Source: Promethearchaeota archaeon (GTDB lineage: Archaea > Asgardarchaeota > Lokiarchaeia > Sigynarchaeales > SOKP01). Taken from it: a stretch of DNA of 25,548 nucleotides. Location: positions 1 to 25,548 of the forward strand of contig JAHLWT010000229.1 of NCBI GenBank assembly GCA_019057775.1. Direction: 5' to 3'. Below, piece after piece: positions 14,480-22,788 of this stretch. The notes beneath the pieces are model-generated. The model saw only the letters and a program-made list of their open reading frames with translations, did not search any database and had not been told where the DNA came from. Numbering within the stretch: the first letter of the stretch is position 1; the number at the start of each line of letters is the position of its first letter. The position numbers and the translations under genes are program-made.

Positions 14480-14499
14480 AGGAAAAAACCTGTTTTCCT
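14480..14499 (-). terminator. Hairpin just after the coiled-coil TrmB gene
   Basis: A perfect 7-bp stem AGGAAAA / TTTTCCT with a 6-nt loop begins 11 nt past the stop of the 751-aa gene. Downstream on the minus strand it is followed by CTATTTTTATTTATTTT. Archaeal termination depends mainly on T-runs, so this downstream tract may be the active part. Confidence 0.55.
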
Positions 14500-14510
14500 T
14501 GATTAGACAG

Positions 14511-16766
14511 CTATTTTATTGGCCTTGAAGCAGCCTGGAAGACTGGTCCTATTATATTAGAATAAAGCTTTGCATACCCCTCTTGATTAGAAACTACAGC
14601 AATCATATCAGCTTCTTTATCGGTAGCAGGAGCGAGAATTACTTCTTCAGCATCTCGAGTAATCGCGAAGAATTCTCCGGCTGTTTGTAATTGCCGGAAC
14701 TGTATATTTCCTAATTGTCGCATTTTTTGGATTATTCCGCTATATTTCTGCAGATCCCAGTGACTTGTGAGCATAAATCGAGCTGATTTTTTCTGGAATG
14801 CATACTCAGAGACTGTTTGCAAAATTTCAGGAACTACATAAGGGGTAACAATAATAACTGAGGATTTAACACGATATATAGCACCTTTTATTGCTGCAAT
14901 CATAGCATCTTTTCCTACTACGGACCAAGTTGTAAGTTTCGCAATTTCAGGTATGGAACTGGAAGCTACATGAATGTCATTCAATTTTTCTTCGTTAGTT
15001 TCCGCGAGTTCAGTACCATCATCTATAGAATTCATAAATTGTAATGTAAAATCAGCAACGGCATCTTTTATGTTTTGTATGGTGTCACTTGTGGTGTTAG
15101 ATAAACTACTTTGAAGTGTTTTAGCATTTTGCTCATATTTAGATTTATGATCTGCAAGCATGTCAGTCAATTGGTTATCTAAATCTTTTGCTTCAGCGTT
15201 CCATAATCGTATTTCGCTATCAATTTTATCTGAGCAATCACGCTTGCCATCAGCAAATTGGTTATCAACACCTCTTGTCCAATCGGTACTAATTCTTTTG
15301 ACTTCAGTATCGAAATCTGTGTAATGAGCCAAAGTTCTTTCTTTGTGATTATTGATAGCATCATCGTATTGGCGATGGTGCGTTTTTATAGAGTTTTCTA
15401 AAGAATCCTTTAATTTAATGGTGGTATCAGAACAATCTTTCACACCATTTTGTAATGTCATATCTAATTCTCCTGCCATATCAGTTGCTAAGTTTTCTAA
15501 TTGTGCATCAATAGTTTCTTGTGCTTTGTAATCAAGATCGTTTGTTTCTGAGGCAAGTGCATTATTGTCCTTTACCATTATTTCTGTAACATCAGTTTTA
15601 ATTTGGTCAGTAGTTCCTCTTGTATCAGAAATATAAGTATCACAGGTACTTGAAAAATCTTCTTTCATAGGTTTCGTAAATTTTAACACATTTTCGATTG
15701 TTGTTTTATGTCTAGCTTTGTATTTGGCTTTTTTTCCAAGCCATAAAAATCCTTTTTTACCCATATCTTCAGTAAAATCCGTAAATCTATTTGCATGTTC
15801 AAGCAGATTATCAATCAAGGTCAATGTAGTGCTTTTAAATTCATTTGTCTGGTCCGTTAATTTTCGATGTCTCTCATCTACATTCGCTTTTAAATTCGTT
15901 TGCAGGGTATCAGTAGTATTTTTTATATGATTAATATGTTCTTTTAGTAAATTTGCTATTTTAGCTTTCAAATCAGCAACGACTTTATCCATTCGTTCAA
16001 GATATTTTTCTAAAATTTGCTCCATTTTAGGTTTAAGCTGATTTGAGATATTTTTATGTCTTTCTACATGCTCATCTAAATCTTTTTTTAATTCTGTATC
16101 TAGATTTTCCACTCTAGTTGAGAAATCGTTCAATAACTCTGAGATTATTTCTGTTAAATTGTCTTTCGTTTTATTTATTTCAATTTCATTATTGCTAATG
16201 CTTGTGCTTGACGTGTCCTTTAAATCACTATTTAGTTTATCTACAATAGAATGAATACTTGTTTCCAACGTTTTGGTAGTCTCAGTAAAACGGTTTACAG
16301 CTCCATCGATTTTATTTTTTTTAATATTGTTTTTTGAATCAGAATCTTCGAAAAATGAATTTATTTGATTATTAACAGCAGTTTCTACTTCAGTGATATT
16401 TTTATCCTGAATTGATTCAAGCTTTTCAAATCGATTTGATTGATCCGTTAAAATATTATCTTTAATTTTCGCTATTTCATTTCGGAAATTCTCTGATTCA
16501 TTGGTAAATAATTCAAAATAAGGTTGTAAAGGTATAAATCGATCAACAACTCCTCCTACTCGTTTAAGAAAACTTTTCTCAACTAACCAATTAGTCACTT
16601 CTAGAACGGTTTCATAAGTTAACTCTTCATGTTCCTCAGTAAGTGTCATAAAAACTTCCGACGGAGTAGCACGAGGTACCCTTAAATAAACTAAGTAAAT
16701 ATTGATATTATCTTCAGTAAACCCATATCGAGTAAATATCTCTTTAGTGAAATCTTTTAACGACAT
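14511..16766 (-). CDS. TrmB-type HTH protein with very long coiled-coil insert
   Basis: This 751-aa protein has three parts. Residues 1-80 are a winged-helix domain of the TrmB type (FTKEIFTRYGFTEDNINIYL, TYETVLEVTNWLVEKSFLKRV, then a wing VGGVVDRFIPL). Residues 90-605 are almost entirely charged heptad-like helix rich in Lys, Asp, Glu, Thr and Asn, with few hydrophobics and no membrane segment. One short Gly/aromatic break (GKKGFLWLGKKAKYKAR) lies in the middle. Residues 610-751 resemble the C-terminal effector domain of TrmB regulators: SVVGKDAMIAAIKGAIYRV, SSVIIVTPYVVPEIL, RFMLTSHWDL, EVILAPA and AVVSNQEGYAKLYS; no phospholipase HKD motif is seen. Normal TrmB proteins are 250-350 aa, so the coil is an insertion of some 500 residues. 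SD GGAG precedes ATG 16766. It could be a large dimeric sensor or a nucleoid-scaffold protein. The domain calls are moderately firm; the function is unknown. Confidence 0.75.
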   Translation of the reverse strand: MSLKDFTKEIFTRYGFTEDNINIYLVYLRVPRATPSEVFMTLTEEHEELTYETVLEVTNWLVEKSFLKRVGGVVDRFIPLQPYFELFTNESENFRNEIAKIKDNILTDQSNRFEKLESIQDKNITEVETAVNNQINSFFEDSDSKNNIKKNKIDGAVNRFTETTKTLETSIHSIVDKLNSDLKDTSSTSISNNEIEINKTKDNLTEIISELLNDFSTRVENLDTELKKDLDEHVERHKNISNQLKPKMEQILEKYLERMDKVVADLKAKIANLLKEHINHIKNTTDTLQTNLKANVDERHRKLTDQTNEFKSTTLTLIDNLLEHANRFTDFTEDMGKKGFLWLGKKAKYKARHKTTIENVLKFTKPMKEDFSSTCDTYISDTRGTTDQIKTDVTEIMVKDNNALASETNDLDYKAQETIDAQLENLATDMAGELDMTLQNGVKDCSDTTIKLKDSLENSIKTHHRQYDDAINNHKERTLAHYTDFDTEVKRISTDWTRGVDNQFADGKRDCSDKIDSEIRLWNAEAKDLDNQLTDMLADHKSKYEQNAKTLQSSLSNTTSDTIQNIKDAVADFTLQFMNSIDDGTELAETNEEKLNDIHVASSSIPEIAKLTTWSVVGKDAMIAAIKGAIYRVKSSVIIVTPYVVPEILQTVSEYAFQKKSARFMLTSHWDLQKYSGIIQKMRQLGNIQFRQLQTAGEFFAITRDAEEVILAPATDKEADMIAVVSNQEGYAKLYSNIIGPVFQAASRPIK

Positions 16767-17067
16767 TAAATTTTCTCCATAAGTGAAATAAAAATAAAAT
16801 AGGAGTATACTCTATTATTATTTTAATTTGAACGTCTTTAATAATATTTTCAAAAATTATGACATTAATATTTTTATTTCAGAGTATATGTAATTACTAT
16901 AATTTTCTTTGACTTTTCGATGTTTCCAAAAAAATATTAACAGTTTTATAAAACTACTTAAATTAAACAAAGAAAATGCTTTATCCATAATTAATGGGTA
17001 AAGTTATTCCTCAATGCTTTTTATATGACTCTCCTTGTTATACTTAAAACAATATAAATGAAAAAAA
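16767..17067. promoter_or_regulatory. Divergent regulatory region with three dyads
   Basis: This region lies between the coiled-coil TrmB gene and the surface-protein gene. Dyads are a 10-nt perfect palindrome GAGTATACTC at 16803-16812, a 14-nt perfect palindrome AGTTTTATAAAACT at 16942-16955, and a 25-nt inverted repeat at 16979-17003 (CTTTATCCAT and ATGGGTAAAG around AATTA, 9 of 10 pairs). A partial copy of the first (AGAGTATATG) occurs near 16880. A TATA-like TTTTTATATG lies around 17018-17028, about 40-50 nt before the plus-strand ATG. No gene is seen. Confidence 0.5.
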
Positions 17068-17760
17068 ATGAGAAAAATTAGTAAAATAATGGTTGGAGCT
17101 TTTCTTTTCATGACGATCTTTTCTTTAATTAATGCAAGTAATTTAGTTTTCGCAGCACAACCTCACAACGAGGATATACCTGGGGATATGGTTCAAAGGA
17201 AACTAGAAGCTCATAATCAGACTATATTTACATTTAGGAATAGAACAAGATTTACTTTTAATTTTTCTGCAAATGCTCAAGTAAATATATTTTGTGACGC
17301 TCTGAATATCGGTGAAAAAGATTTTCAGCTAGAGGTTAATTCTGAACATGATCTAGAATTGAATATGACATGTACAGAAGAGCAAAATCAACTTGGATTA
17401 ATGAAAGGTAATACTATGCAAGTAAGAAACAGAAACCGCTATAAATATGAAGAGGGATTCTGCATCTCAATAGAATGTAATCAGACTCAAATTCAAGCTA
17501 GATTAAAAATACTTGCAACAAATCAAAATCGTGATGGGACCTGGGCTTTCTATAACGGTACTTCACAAGAGTGGGAATCTGTCCCAACAGCTGTGCAAAA
17601 TGGATACTTAGTAGCTGAAACAAATCACTTCTCAATATGGACTATTCTAATACCTGAATCAGAGGATTCAATAATGGGTTACGGAATTATCGGAGCTATG
17701 TTTGCGGGTGTTGCTATGATAGCATTAGTTGCAACTATGTTAGTAAAAAGAAGAAAATAA
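17068..17760 (+). CDS. Secreted, membrane-anchored surface protein
   Basis: This 230-aa protein has a signal peptide (residues 1-29: MRKISKIMVGAFLFMTIF, cleavage near VFAAQ), an extracellular beta-rich domain (30-200) and a C-terminal membrane helix (about 204-226, IIGAMFAGVAMIALVATML) closed by KRRK. The stop-transfer charge places the bulk outside. The ectodomain has several NxS/T sequons (NQT, NRT, NFS, NMT, NGT) and four or more Cys. Its ending, SVPTAVQNGYLVAETNHFSIWTIL, resembles the 'W..v.t....g.l.a...HFS.w.iL' strands at the end of many archaeal surface proteins. The family is not otherwise recognised. Its ectodomain appears related to that of the next gene, 83 nt downstream on the same strand, which suggests a shared ligand or a receptor pair (inferred). 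Confidence 0.75.
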   Translation: MRKISKIMVGAFLFMTIFSLINASNLVFAAQPHNEDIPGDMVQRKLEAHNQTIFTFRNRTRFTFNFSANAQVNIFCDALNIGEKDFQLEVNSEHDLELNMTCTEEQNQLGLMKGNTMQVRNRNRYKYEEGFCISIECNQTQIQARLKILATNQNRDGTWAFYNGTSQEWESVPTAVQNGYLVAETNHFSIWTILIPESEDSIMGYGIIGAMFAGVAMIALVATMLVKRRK

Positions 17761-17843
17761 AAGCATTTCACTAATACCTTTTTTTTTATTTTTATTTTAA
17801 TTCTATATAATTAATAATTAAAAAATTTTAATGATGATTTAGA

Positions 17844-19112
17844 TTGACTAATAATAGAGGACTTTTACGAAAAAGATCCAAAATGTGTATTTTATTTCTA
17901 TTTATTATTCTTCTCTATTCTAATTTGTTTATCTACAAATCATTTGCTGGAAAAAAAAAAATCTCAGGTTTTCGGACCGAGGATACAATTCAACCTAATG
18001 AGCAGGTTTCATATCACTTTTACAATAATATTACATTCGAGATTTCCACAGATATTCTAATCGATCTTGATATTGAATATGATAATAACATTGGTAATCG
18101 TCAAACTTCTTTTTTTATTAATAACAGTAATCCTATTAAATTATACGTGGAAGTAAAATCAAGTATACAAAATTTTGGTTTAACTCAATCACCACAACAA
18201 CCAAAAAAAGGAGGATTTAAATTTCAATCGCATTTTAACTGTATTTATAGAATTCAAGCAAATACTTCAATCGATAAACTAACCATAAGGTATCGAAAAG
18301 TTCTCCCTTATGGTATAGAACCTCAAAAAACCTATTCTATGGCATTATTAGCGCCAGAACAAGATTCATGGGAAATAATTGACACTATAGAAGGTACCAA
18401 TGAATCTAGCTCTGAAAGGTACCTTGAAAGTACTCTTCTAAATATAGATGCAACAACAGATTATTATATTACACTCTATGAGATAAATGTAGTTCAGGAT
18501 GATTGGACGTGGCTAATTACAACTATTTTGGTTGTGTCGATTTCTTTAATAGCAATAGTAGTATTAATTTCAAAAAAGGATTATTTTCAATACTTAAGAA
18601 CAAGAACGATTCCAATTGAGAAAGGTGCACACCGATTAACGTTAGATGATGTATTAGAAAATGAAAATCGAAATAAAATAATAGATTTAATTTTAAACGA
18701 GTCAGGTATACATTTTAATGAACTTTTGCGAAAAACAGGACTCGCCGCAGGAAATCTTGTTTGGCATCTTGATATTCTTATCACATATAAAGTAGTTGGA
18801 AAAAAGAGAATTGGAAATTTCATCGCATATTTTCCTTATTACCAAAAAAACCCTCTATCTAATATTGATTTAAAATTACAAAAAAGTAGATTAACATTAG
18901 AGGTTTTAGAAATGATTGAACAAGATCCAGGAATATGGAATAACTTAATAACTAAAAAATTAAAAGTGGACCATAAAACAATCCATTACCATATTAAAAA
19001 GTTGTTAGAACTCGATTTATTAAGCGTTAAAAAGGAAGGAAGGAAAAACAAGTTATATCCTAATTTTGAATCCGAATATTTCAAATATAAAATCAATAAT
19101 AAGAAAGAATAA
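17844..19112 (+). CDS. Membrane-spanning transcriptional regulator with two winged helices
   Basis: This is a 422-aa one-component membrane sensor. Residues 1-35 are a signal or anchor segment (RKRSKMCILFLFIILLYSN). Residues 40-220 are an extracellular beta-rich domain with sequons (NIT, NNS, NTS, NES). A membrane helix spans about 223-243 (WLITTILVVSISLIAIVVLI). The cytoplasmic part has two winged-helix domains: 266-332 (IIDLILNESGIHFNELLRKT, LVWHLDILITYKVV, KRIGNFIAYFP) and 346-410 (LEVLEMIEQDPGIWNNLI, KTIHYHIKKLLELDLL, KEGRKNKLYP). Both have the MarR/ArsR-like recognition pattern. It would bind DNA at the membrane when its ectodomain senses a signal. The start is TTG 17844; ATG 17883 is an alternative that removes the basic n-region. 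It lies downstream of the related surface protein, probably as an operon. Confidence 0.8.
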   Translation: MTNNRGLLRKRSKMCILFLFIILLYSNLFIYKSFAGKKKISGFRTEDTIQPNEQVSYHFYNNITFEISTDILIDLDIEYDNNIGNRQTSFFINNSNPIKLYVEVKSSIQNFGLTQSPQQPKKGGFKFQSHFNCIYRIQANTSIDKLTIRYRKVLPYGIEPQKTYSMALLAPEQDSWEIIDTIEGTNESSSERYLESTLLNIDATTDYYITLYEINVVQDDWTWLITTILVVSISLIAIVVLISKKDYFQYLRTRTIPIEKGAHRLTLDDVLENENRNKIIDLILNESGIHFNELLRKTGLAAGNLVWHLDILITYKVVGKKRIGNFIAYFPYYQKNPLSNIDLKLQKSRLTLEVLEMIEQDPGIWNNLITKKLKVDHKTIHYHIKKLLELDLLSVKKEGRKNKLYPNFESEYFKYKINNKKE

Positions 19113-19182
19113 GTTTCATTTTACATCAGTATAAATTTGATTTTTATTTATTTGAAAATATATATTTCCGAGATATTTTAAC

Positions 19183-19686
19183 ATGGTTGAACCTGAAGAA
19201 TTCCTACAATTTTTAAAAGCAAGAAGGAGCATCCGAGAATTTAAAGAAGATCAAATCCTTGAAGAACATCTTGAAATGATTTTAGAAGCAGGAAGGTGGA
19301 CGCCAAGTGCTATAAATCTCCAGCCTTGGGAGTTTGTTGTCATCAAGGAGAGTGAAGTTCTTGGAAAAATATCTAGAATGGCTTTTTATGGGAAATTTAT
19401 AAAAGAGGCTCCAGTGGCTATTGCCATTGTTGGTAAAATTAGAACCAGTTCAAAATGGTATATTATTGATACATCCTTGGTTTCAATGAATATGATGTTA
19501 ATGGCTTGGTCTTTAGGAATTGGAACTTGCTGGATTGGTGCAATGAACAGAGAAAAAGTTAAGAAAATATTAGGATTAGAGGAATATGATTATGTTTTAA
19601 CCGTTTTACCATTTGGTTATATTAAAGGAGATATTCCAGAGCCCACACCAAGGAAACCTCTAAATAAAATTATAAGGAGAATTTAA
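19183..19686 (+). CDS. Nitroreductase-family FMN oxidoreductase
   Basis: This is a 167-aa flavoprotein of the nitroreductase fold, normally a homodimer that reduces quinones, nitro groups or, in other branches, performs dehalogenation or flavin chemistry. Motifs seen are the phosphate-binding RRSIREF near residue 14, GRWTPSAINLQPWEFVVI (FMN-contacting S..N.QPW) and SLVSMNMMLMAWSLGIGTCWIG, whose 'lGlgtcWig' loop is typical. VLPFGYIKGD near the C-terminus is the conserved GyP-like segment. At 167 aa it is one of the short archaeal forms. The natural substrate cannot be told from sequence. It lies between the membrane regulator (70 nt upstream) and the LDI-like operon. Confidence 0.92.
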   Translation: MVEPEEFLQFLKARRSIREFKEDQILEEHLEMILEAGRWTPSAINLQPWEFVVIKESEVLGKISRMAFYGKFIKEAPVAIAIVGKIRTSSKWYIIDTSLVSMNMMLMAWSLGIGTCWIGAMNREKVKKILGLEEYDYVLTVLPFGYIKGDIPEPTPRKPLNKIIRRI

Positions 19687-19718
19687 GCTTCAAAATGAAA
19701 TTGTCTTCGGTGCGTTGG

Positions 19719-19749
19719 TTAATCTATGATAACAGTTATCAGTGATTAA
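19719..19749 (+). promoter_or_regulatory. 31-nt dyad upstream of the LDI-like operon
   Basis: This inverted repeat is centred on 19734. Its inner 15 nt (19727-19741, TGATAAC A GTTATCA) are perfect. Outer arms TTAATC (19719-19724) and GATTAA (19744-19749) are perfect after a 2-nt mismatch, so 13 of 15 pairs match. The single-base centre favours a protein-bound operator over an RNA hairpin. It lies about 60-90 nt before the operon start and 33 nt after the nitroreductase stop. Confidence 0.55.
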
Positions 19750-19811
19750 TTAGTTAAACTTTTATTCAAATATTTAATTATATTAAACTATTAAAGTAAG
19801 GATTGATAAAA

Positions 19812-21437
19812 TTGAGCCATTTTCTTAAAAGAAATAAATATATAACAGCAGTCTTCATTGTGAGTATCATTTTTACGGGACTAACATTTGATAATTTAGC
19901 AGGATTTGAACCACGTAAAGAAATTCAAACTGTTAATGGCGTAGAGTTTGATTTTTCGGATTATCCTTGGTTAAATCATGAACAAATCGGATCTTTCAAT
20001 TATATTAGGAATATAATTATGGAGAATCCGATAAATTCATTTGAGAGATGGCAAGCTGAAGGTCCATTTATAGGATACCTTCATTATTTGATGGCATTCA
20101 CAGAATATGCACTTTCTGGATTATTTGAAACAACACCAGGCTACAGGACTGATTACTATCGCTCACCAGCTTATATGCTTATAAAAAAGATGAACACAAC
20201 TATGGCTGAATATGGAAATGAATCCATTGAATATACTGAGTGGGGAAGGACTACTTATCCTAATTATTTTTGGCCCAATGCTACTGACCCTAATGATCTC
20301 TATATGGGAGGATTTCGTGGACCTGCAAATATTATGTGGACAGGGCACTTTGCTCTCATGGAAACTTTTTACGAAAGGTCTTTTAATACTGGCGAGTTTT
20401 ACGATGAAATTAGTTGGTTCATCAATGACTGGAATAACTCGCTTTTAACTGATGGAAATGGGTCTCTCAAGGAAGGAGGGATATGGGGTATTGGACTCAT
20501 TCCTTGCGAGCCATATATTGTATTTACACAATGTAATAGCATAGCTATATATTGTACTGAGCTTTATGATAACTTATATAATACAGATTTCATGGGAATG
20601 TGGGATATCGGGTTAAATTTTATTAATACCGTCATGCATGATGAATATGGATTATTTATCGATGGATACTTCATTCAAGACCCTATTTATAGTAACCTCG
20701 AAGTAAAACCTTATGCTACTCTCCCAGGACCAGCATTAGAAGTAGGATTTGATGATAATCGATCTAGAGTATTGTCATATGGTACAGCTTGGGCTCTAAC
20801 TTTTCTTGAATATACACAACCGGAAAAGAGCATCCAAGATTATAATCTTTATCTAAAAAAATACGGAGTTGAAATTTCTGGAGAAAAGATGTATATTAGC
20901 GGATCATTTAACCATCCTGGTTCATTCGGATCCATTCAGGATATGCTAGGTATAATGTATGGTTGTGTCTTAGCAAAACAGAGAGGTGATTTCACCACTC
21001 TGCTCAGAATAAAGAATTTTCTATATCAACAATTTAATAAGATGTGGTCTGCAAATGACAGAGAGATGTTTTATGATACATCAAGCCTTTTTAATTTTCT
21101 AATGCCTGTCTTAGCAGTTCTTGAAATCTGGACTACTATACCTAATAATATTCGTGATCTTGCTGATCCTCGCCCCACAGACTTTTGGAATTATCCATAT
21201 ATTTCTGAAGCAGATGATCAGAATATTTGGGTATACCAAGCACAATGGGATCCTGATAAAACAGCTTTTATACTAAATATTAAAGTTGATCACACAGCGT
21301 CTTTGACATTTGATAACTTCGACCATATTCCAAAAGCTTACTCTGGAGGTAAACCTATCGCAACACTTACTCCAGCTGGTTTAGATGATTATTCACTTAC
21401 TTTACAACCAGGTGTTTATAACTTAGTAATTCTTTAG
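19812..21437 (+). CDS. Linalool dehydratase/isomerase-like (alpha/alpha)6-barrel protein, membrane-anchored
   Basis: This protein of about 541 aa has an N-terminal signal or anchor helix (KYITAVFIVSIIFTGLTF). Residues around 55-440 resemble the linalool dehydratase/isomerase domain: FRGPANIMWTGHFALM carries the conserved GH (His179). IPCEPYIVFTQCNSIAIY has two cysteines nine apart (Cys232, Cys241), the same spacing as the catalytic Cys171/Cys180 of Castellaniella LinD, recalled from memory. The last 80 residues look like a separate beta domain ending LQPGVYNLVIL. LinD hydrates or dehydrates a monoterpenol outside the cytoplasm. The substrate here is unknown, and archaeal isoprenoid alcohols are only a speculation. 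AAGGA at 19798-19802 favours TTG 19812 over TTG 19803, which directly abuts it. An ECF-like membrane protein follows after 11 nt. Confidence 0.65.
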   Translation: MSHFLKRNKYITAVFIVSIIFTGLTFDNLAGFEPRKEIQTVNGVEFDFSDYPWLNHEQIGSFNYIRNIIMENPINSFERWQAEGPFIGYLHYLMAFTEYALSGLFETTPGYRTDYYRSPAYMLIKKMNTTMAEYGNESIEYTEWGRTTYPNYFWPNATDPNDLYMGGFRGPANIMWTGHFALMETFYERSFNTGEFYDEISWFINDWNNSLLTDGNGSLKEGGIWGIGLIPCEPYIVFTQCNSIAIYCTELYDNLYNTDFMGMWDIGLNFINTVMHDEYGLFIDGYFIQDPIYSNLEVKPYATLPGPALEVGFDDNRSRVLSYGTAWALTFLEYTQPEKSIQDYNLYLKKYGVEISGEKMYISGSFNHPGSFGSIQDMLGIMYGCVLAKQRGDFTTLLRIKNFLYQQFNKMWSANDREMFYDTSSLFNFLMPVLAVLEIWTTIPNNIRDLADPRPTDFWNYPYISEADDQNIWVYQAQWDPDKTAFILNIKVDHTASLTFDNFDHIPKAYSGGKPIATLTPAGLDDYSLTLQPGVYNLVIL

Positions 21438-21448
21438 GAGGAAAGAAG

Positions 21449-22063
21449 ATGTCTGAAAAAGATATAAATGATCTAAGGGAATCCTTTTTCAAAAAAATTA
21501 TGATGAAATTTCAAACTGAAAATCCTAAGAAAATCTTTTATACAATTTTATGTTCTTTAATTGGCGTGTTAATTTATTTAATGGTCGTCATCATCCCAAA
21601 ACCATATATAATGGTAGATATTCTAAAATTCAGTCTTGCACCTTCTCTCTCGATAATTTGTGTTGTAGGAGCTATCAGAGGACCGATAGCTGGATTATTA
21701 ACAGGGTATTTTAGCACTCTTCTACATGATATTCTTATTTATTCAACAATCTTAAACATGACTCTCCCATATTTAGCATATGGGCTCATGGGTTTTATAA
21801 TCGGGTTAGCAAAGTATGAGTTCAATAATGGTCGGTCTCTAATAAAATTGTCAGTTTTATCTGTTTGTAGTTATTTACTTGGAGTAATTTTCTTGGTGAT
21901 AATAGGATTTACAATGGAGAAGATAACCCTTTTGGTTCTTCTTGGATTTGTATTATTACCTCTATTAACTGTAGGAATTCCTTCTGTCCTACTTTTAACT
22001 CCCTTATTCGCCTTTTTTTATGATTTTTTCAATCGCGAATTTCATAGAATCAGAGAAACTTAA
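21449..22063 (+). CDS. ECF transporter S-component-like membrane protein
   Basis: This is a 204-aa integral membrane protein with five or six hydrophobic helices after a charged 30-residue N-terminus. The pattern resembles substrate-binding (S) components of energy-coupling-factor vitamin transporters: LAPSLSIICVVGAIRGPIAG, LLTGYFSTLLHDIL, TLPYLAYGLMGFIIGLA and a C-terminal LLTPLFAFFYDFF. The GP.aG.l.G...d.l and yglmGfi.G segments are the ones typical of that fold. The specific ligand is not predictable. A perfect AGGAGG lies 9 nt before ATG 21449, and the LDI-like gene ends 11 nt upstream, so they form an operon. This suggests export, uptake or membrane partnership around one small molecule (inferred). 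No EcfA/EcfT genes are in the window. Confidence 0.6.
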   Translation: MSEKDINDLRESFFKKIMMKFQTENPKKIFYTILCSLIGVLIYLMVVIIPKPYIMVDILKFSLAPSLSIICVVGAIRGPIAGLLTGYFSTLLHDILIYSTILNMTLPYLAYGLMGFIIGLAKYEFNNGRSLIKLSVLSVCSYLLGVIFLVIIGFTMEKITLLVLLGFVLLPLLTVGIPSVLLLTPLFAFFYDFFNREFHRIRET

Positions 22064-22073
22064 AGAGAGAAAT

Positions 22074-22622
22074 TTAAAGTATAAAAATAGCTGCTGCGAT
22101 GACTGTCGCCCATTCATCTTCTTCTTTCACAGTTGCGAAACATGTTATATTTTTTGTCTCAATAATTTTTCCACCCATCCTAAACATTTCTTTTTTTTGG
22201 TCAAAGTTCAAATTTGGATTAAAAGAGATACCTAAAGTAGTTGCGAGCATTTCAGCCGCTAAGTTCTCAGAAAATTCTCCAACTTTTTGAGGTTTTATAC
22301 CCAAAGCATGATGTTCACTTAAATAACCATAATTACCTTTTTCTGCAGGTTTAGCTACTCCTACTGACGCGGTTATCAAATCATTAAATTTATTGGAATT
22401 ATTTCTTGAGATGACGGAGTATAACACTTGACCAGGTCTTATTTGTTTTAATCCATCCTCATTATCAATTTCAACACAATAGGGAGGTAATATGGAGGAA
22501 ACCTTAACCAGGTTATATTTTTCAATTCCTGCATCTCTTAACGCTTGCTCGAAGGCTGCTAATTTGATCTTATGAAAACCTTTTCCCTTAACAAAGAATA
22601 CCTTCTTTGGGACTAATGACAT
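22074..22622 (-). CDS. pdaD: Pyruvoyl-dependent arginine decarboxylase
   Basis: This enzyme makes agmatine from arginine, feeding polyamine synthesis and, in archaea, agmatidine modification of tRNA-Ile2. It self-cleaves between two serines to create a pyruvoyl cofactor; here the site is VSSILPP, Ser42-Ser43. Other family blocks are VFFVKGKGFHKIKLAAFEQA, YNLVKV, IRPGQVLYSV and GNYGYLSEHHALG, with the active-site region near residue 100. EEDEWATVIAAAIFIL closes the chain. At 182 aa it is slightly longer than the 165-aa Methanocaldococcus form. It is convergent with the ECF-like gene, stops 10 nt apart. Confidence 0.95.
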   Translation of the reverse strand: MSLVPKKVFFVKGKGFHKIKLAAFEQALRDAGIEKYNLVKVSSILPPYCVEIDNEDGLKQIRPGQVLYSVISRNNSNKFNDLITASVGVAKPAEKGNYGYLSEHHALGIKPQKVGEFSENLAAEMLATTLGISFNPNLNFDQKKEMFRMGGKIIETKNITCFATVKEEDEWATVIAAAIFIL

Positions 22623-22788
22623 CGTCTAAATATTACTCATCTATAATGTATTGATTAAGTAAACATTATAAATAAAAATTTTTAAATTATTTTGTATTAA
22701 AAGCCTTTTGTAAAAATTTTTATGACTAATGTCCCATAATATTAACCAATTTGGTAGATCCCTTAAAATTTCTAAAATTCAAAAATTA

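Larger units (their letters stand above)
14114..14510. other. Intergenic region with two terminator-like hairpins
   Basis: There is no gene in these 397 bases. It separates the starts of the U32 gene (minus) from the end of the coiled-coil TrmB gene (minus), so it should hold the U32 promoter near 14114-14170 and the terminator of the upstream gene. Two perfect hairpins are present and listed separately. The remainder is A/T rich without recognisable structure. Confidence 0.5.

Noticed and set aside
14511..14920. Active phospholipase-D domain in the C-terminus of the coiled-coil protein
   Set aside because: The fold pattern fits a TrmB effector domain, but no HxK(x)4D catalytic motif is present.
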